Origin: Nematostella vectensis
Taxonomy: Eukaryota > Cnidaria > Anthozoa > Actiniaria > Edwardsiidae
Length of the DNA stretch: 60,000 nucleotides
Assembly: GCF_932526225.1 (NCBI RefSeq)
Contig: NC_064040.1
Span: 6,237,181-6,297,180, forward strand
Reading direction: 5' to 3'
Below are positions 59,401 through 60,000 of this stretch, in pieces. The notes below the pieces were generated by a model. The model did not search any database and was not told where the DNA came from. It worked only from the letters and a program-made list of their open reading frames with translations. A program made the position numbers and the translations under genes. Numbering within the stretch: position 1 is the first letter of the stretch; every line of letters starts with the position of its first letter.

Positions 59401-59704
59401 TCGAATGAAAAAGGGTGTGATATCTAATGGGTGGGATAAGATATCGAATGTAAGGGTGTGATATCAAACGAGTGGGATAAGCTATCGGAAGTGAAAATTA
59501 AAGGATCCGAAGCAACTAAACGCACCGCGCCCTTCGAGCTTTGTTTACATACGGGGAATCTCTTTTTTCTTGGTACTTTATGTAATCAAAATATTATGTG
59601 TTCTGTATTACTTCACCTTAGCTTCGGGCTACATAAAGCGAAATGTCTGTGAGACTGAAAAAGCTAACATGCTGTTGGACATGAAGAAGAAACTATTTTC
59701 ATAG
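37999..59704 (+). CDS. INO80: INO80 chromatin-remodelling ATPase
   Basis: Catalytic subunit of the INO80 complex, a nuclear Snf2-family ATPase that slides nucleosomes and exchanges H2A.Z during transcription, replication and repair. About 41 exons, all GT-AG and phase-consistent, give about 1497 residues against 1556 in human. Order: N-terminal region from MASLISSP with [25 protein letters not shown]; Lys-rich stretch; DBINO (about 258-371); RecA1 with DEMGLGKT (about 512-519) and DEAQ (about 624-627); a long insertion (about 785-1183) typical of INO80; RecA2 with [14 protein letters not shown] and DRAHRLGQ (about 1300-1307); basic tail. The ATG at 37999 is the first that leads into the conserved N-terminus. 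The last exon is less sure. Exons are listed in the block entries that follow. Introns hold several junction-derived repeats. Confidence 0.93.
38451..38546. repeat. (TTA)n microsatellite in INO80 intron 1
   Basis: About 32 perfect TTA units. The array lies between coding exons 1 and 2, with no overlap of splice sites. Confidence 0.98.
39112..39240 (+). mobile_element. Possible tRNA-derived SINE remnant in INO80 intron 2
   Basis: TAGTCAGGGTACGTGTAG resembles an A box, and GGGTTCCAATCTGGG (39149-39163) resembles a B box at tRNA-like spacing. The downstream body, with a pyrimidine-rich CTCCCCTCTCC, is unassigned. Confidence 0.4.
44925..48304 (+). CDS. INO80: INO80 exons 16-25: first RecA-like ATPase lobe
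   Basis: Exons 44925-44957, 45265-45345, 45822-45917, 46091-46150, 46245-46310, 46614-46699, 47051-47135, 47548-47665, 47846-47931, 48140-48304. Seen in order: [11 protein letters not shown]; Walker A DEMGLGKT (exon 17); [12 protein letters not shown] (exon 18); HLLITSYQL (exon 20); Walker B as DEAQ (exon 21), the INO80-type variant of [14 protein letters not shown] (exon 22); [20 protein letters not shown] (exon 23). Exon 25 has a Ser/Thr/Ala spacer ([15 protein letters not shown]) before [10 protein letters not shown]. All key ATPase residues are intact. Confidence 0.93.
45371..45500 (+). repeat. Dispersed repeat, copy A (INO80 intron 17)
   Basis: Starts TTTGCCCTTCGTGTTACTCT and contains GGTGGTGTATTGAGCGTCAA then GGGCACAAAG. 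It starts about 25 bp after the exon 17 donor. The core could fold, since CTTTGCCC can pair with GGGCACAAAG. It is nearly identical to copy C for more than 100 bp. Confidence 0.8.
48277..48450 (+). repeat. 90-bp tandem duplication spanning the INO80 exon 25/intron 25 junction
   Basis: The exon end CCTTGTCATGCAGTTCAGGA, AG and donor GTTGGTTGA at 48305 recur 90 bp downstream as CTTTGTCATGCAGTGCAGGA, AG and GCTTGTTTAATG. The copy's donor has GT changed to GC, so it is probably weak. Similarity covers both exon and intron sides. Confidence 0.75.
48512..53102 (+). CDS. INO80: INO80 exons 26-33: family-specific insertion
   Basis: Exons 48512-48611, 48989-49022, 49156-49232, 49693-49783, 49864-49947, 50427-50915, 51341-51437, 52880-53102. 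This insertion between the RecA lobes is the region that in INO80 embraces the RuvBL1/2 hexamer. Conserved anchors are [33 protein letters not shown] and GWSFVQMP. Exon 31 (489 bp) is long and low-complexity, with a His-rich run (ten His, then RHHKHR) near residues 1030-1045. Exon 32 starts at a CAGCAG tandem acceptor, so one residue could be optional. Small exons 27-28 are less conserved and less certain. Confidence 0.85.
48740..48960 (+). mobile_element. Possible tRNA-like SINE in INO80 intron 26
   Basis: TGGCTCAGTAGCTTAGTG (A-box-like) is followed about 33 bp later by GTTTGAGTCCTGGC (B-box-like, 48784-48797). The remaining body, with CCAGTGGTTGTTGCCAC, is not recognised. The boxes are degenerate. 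Confidence 0.35.
51816..51900 (+). repeat. Dispersed repeat, copy B (INO80 intron 32)
   Basis: Shares TTTGCCCTTCGTGTTACTCT, GGTGGTGTATTGAGCGTCAA and GGGCACAAAGTA with copies A and C, but diverges after CTCCTTCTGT. Same orientation as the gene. Confidence 0.75.
53243..53493. mobile_element. Nested palindromic element (two hairpins inside outer inverted repeats)
   Basis: Outer arms CGTTCGGTGATCG (53243) and CGATCACCGAACG (ending 53493) enclose two hairpins. The first has GCCATCTTGTATTTTAAGC against GCTTAAAATACAAGACGGC (53259-53327). The second has ACCAGAGGCTCGAGCTT and ACTCGTTTACTGTCACGCC, each answered by its complement up to 53480. No coding content. It lies in INO80 intron 33. Confidence 0.75.
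53962..59704 (+). CDS. INO80: INO80 exons 34-41: second RecA lobe and C-terminal tail
   Basis: Exons 53962-54089, 55837-55931, 57050-57122, 57631-57675, 58402-58618, 58826-58908, 59084-59303, 59622-59704. Seen: [20 protein letters not shown] and [94 protein letters not shown]. Exon 39 is a basic coiled stretch and exon 40 Ser/Pro-rich with [11 protein letters not shown]. Exon 41 is proposed from acceptor TTCACCTTAG and phase; it ends TAG at 59702-59704. It has no family landmark, so the true 3' end could lie beyond the window. Confidence 0.85.
54090..55260 (+). repeat. Degenerate repeats derived from the INO80 exon 34 donor and adjoining intron
   Basis: Just after exon 34 the intron starts GTACGCCCACTCTGCCTGAC and later has CCCTAACCATCCCTAT and AGCCACACCTAGGCT. 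The block at 54950-55035 repeats this as GTACTCCCACTCTATGCCT, CCCTAACCACCCCCTAT and ATCACACCTAATCT. Further partial copies start GTAAGCCCACTC (55146) and GTACGACAACTCTATGCC (55228). Inside, eight 40-bp units with ATTCCATCCACACCTACGCT fill 54491-54825. A palindromic element interrupts at 54223-54463. Confidence 0.6.
54223..54463. mobile_element. Palindromic MITE with long inverted repeats
   Basis: The left arm begins GTCGTTTGACAAAAGGTTGT and the right arm ends ACAACCTTTTGTCAAACAAC. Internal arms GCATGTAAGCATGGGTAAAA and CGCCTAGCTGC also have inverted partners, so almost the whole 240 bp can fold. No ORF. Confidence 0.75.
55375..55848 (+). repeat. About 29-bp repeats derived from the INO80 exon 35 acceptor and exon start (about 16 units)
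   Basis: The real junction is TTGTTGTTGTTGAAG followed by exon GAATACATGACTTTC at 55837. Upstream, units such as CTTGTTGTTGCTGTTGAAGT AATACATAA or GTTGAAGGAATGCATGACTT repeat to 55375. Each carries the acceptor AAG and the first ten or so exon bases. Some units have TTCAACTAATACATGA instead, losing the AG. The unit nearest the exon is the functional one. Confidence 0.85.
57820..57960 (+). repeat. Dispersed repeat, copy C (INO80 intron 37)
   Basis: Starts CTTTGCCCTTCGTGTTACTC. It matches copy A through GGGCACAAAGTAACTCC and on to CCAGGGAGATATTTGTGTC, with few differences. Same strand as A and B; all three lie in introns of one gene. Confidence 0.8.
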
Positions 59705-60000
59705 CATTAATCATTTTGTTATTTATCAACCACGTTTAACGTCGAACAAATACGATATTTATTTGACAAGCAGAACAGCTAAATGCTCCGTTGGAGCATG
59801 GAAATGGATTCGTTGATGAGTGAGTCAGTATTGTACTGGAGCATAAAATGGCCGCGTGATTGACCTTCTTGAAGGGGTGGTATAGGCGCAACAAGGCTTA
59901 GAAAATATGCTCGATATGTGTGGAACTCGCATCAACCTTACAAATTAAGTCATGGAAAACTTAGCATCACTAGCATCTCGATTTCTTCATTTGTGTATAA
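59705..60000. other. Sequence after the proposed INO80 stop
   Basis: AT-rich; no canonical AATAAA was noticed within the remaining bases. Whether this is 3' UTR, intergenic or a last intron is not resolved. Confidence 0.4.

Overview
This is animal genomic DNA: AT-rich, densely split genes, GT-AG introns mostly of 100-1500 bp, and decayed LINE, SINE and MITE debris. Gene content (ciliary TTC8/BBS8, the INO80 remodeller, a WAP-like plus von Willebrand A protein, a NodZ/FUT8-like glycosyltransferase) and intron style fit an early-branching metazoan. An anthozoan cnidarian such as a sea anemone is my best guess; that is inference.

Layout. 1-1295: upstream sequence with a foldback repeat and a doubtful divergent ORF. 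1296-17469 (+): complete TTC8, 15 coding exons, 507 residues. 17470-26633: mostly intergenic, with a dual-OB-like single-exon gene on the minus strand (22299-21628, interrupted by an in-frame TGA), an SGNH-like fragment and a GT-rich 10-bp minisatellite. 26634-28720 (+): 3' part of a WAP-like/VWA gene with a frameshift. 28712-31555: a 36-bp minisatellite that starts at that gene's stop codon. 33842-32332 (-): a two-exon type II membrane fucosyltransferase-like gene. 33843-37328: SINE, MITE and a decayed copy of the INO80 5' end. 37329-59704 (+): INO80, about 41 coding exons, about 1497 residues, apparently complete.

Most striking pattern. The tandem repeats here are mainly not anonymous satellites: several are built from a gene junction. 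About 103 copies of a 33-bp unit in TTC8 intron 11 each copy the last 26 bases of exon 11 plus the splice donor. A 40-bp array repeats the acceptor of the last VWA exon. A 36-bp array grows from the VWA stop codon. INO80 intron 34 carries donor-derived repeats at its 5' end and acceptor/exon-derived repeats at its 3' end. Smaller duplications of the same kind lie at TTC8 exon 2 (decayed acceptor/exon copy), TTC8 exon 6 (donor copies) and INO80 exon 25 (donor copy), and the INO80 5' exon/promoter has a decayed copy 1.4 kb upstream. This suggests a local process that repeatedly duplicates exon-intron boundaries and supplies decoy or alternative splice sites. In TTC8 the unit is a multiple of three and stays open for about nine units, so donor slippage could add 11-residue blocks to a TPR helix.

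All exon models were made by eye from splice signals, reading phase and recalled family similarity; no alignment or transcript data were available.
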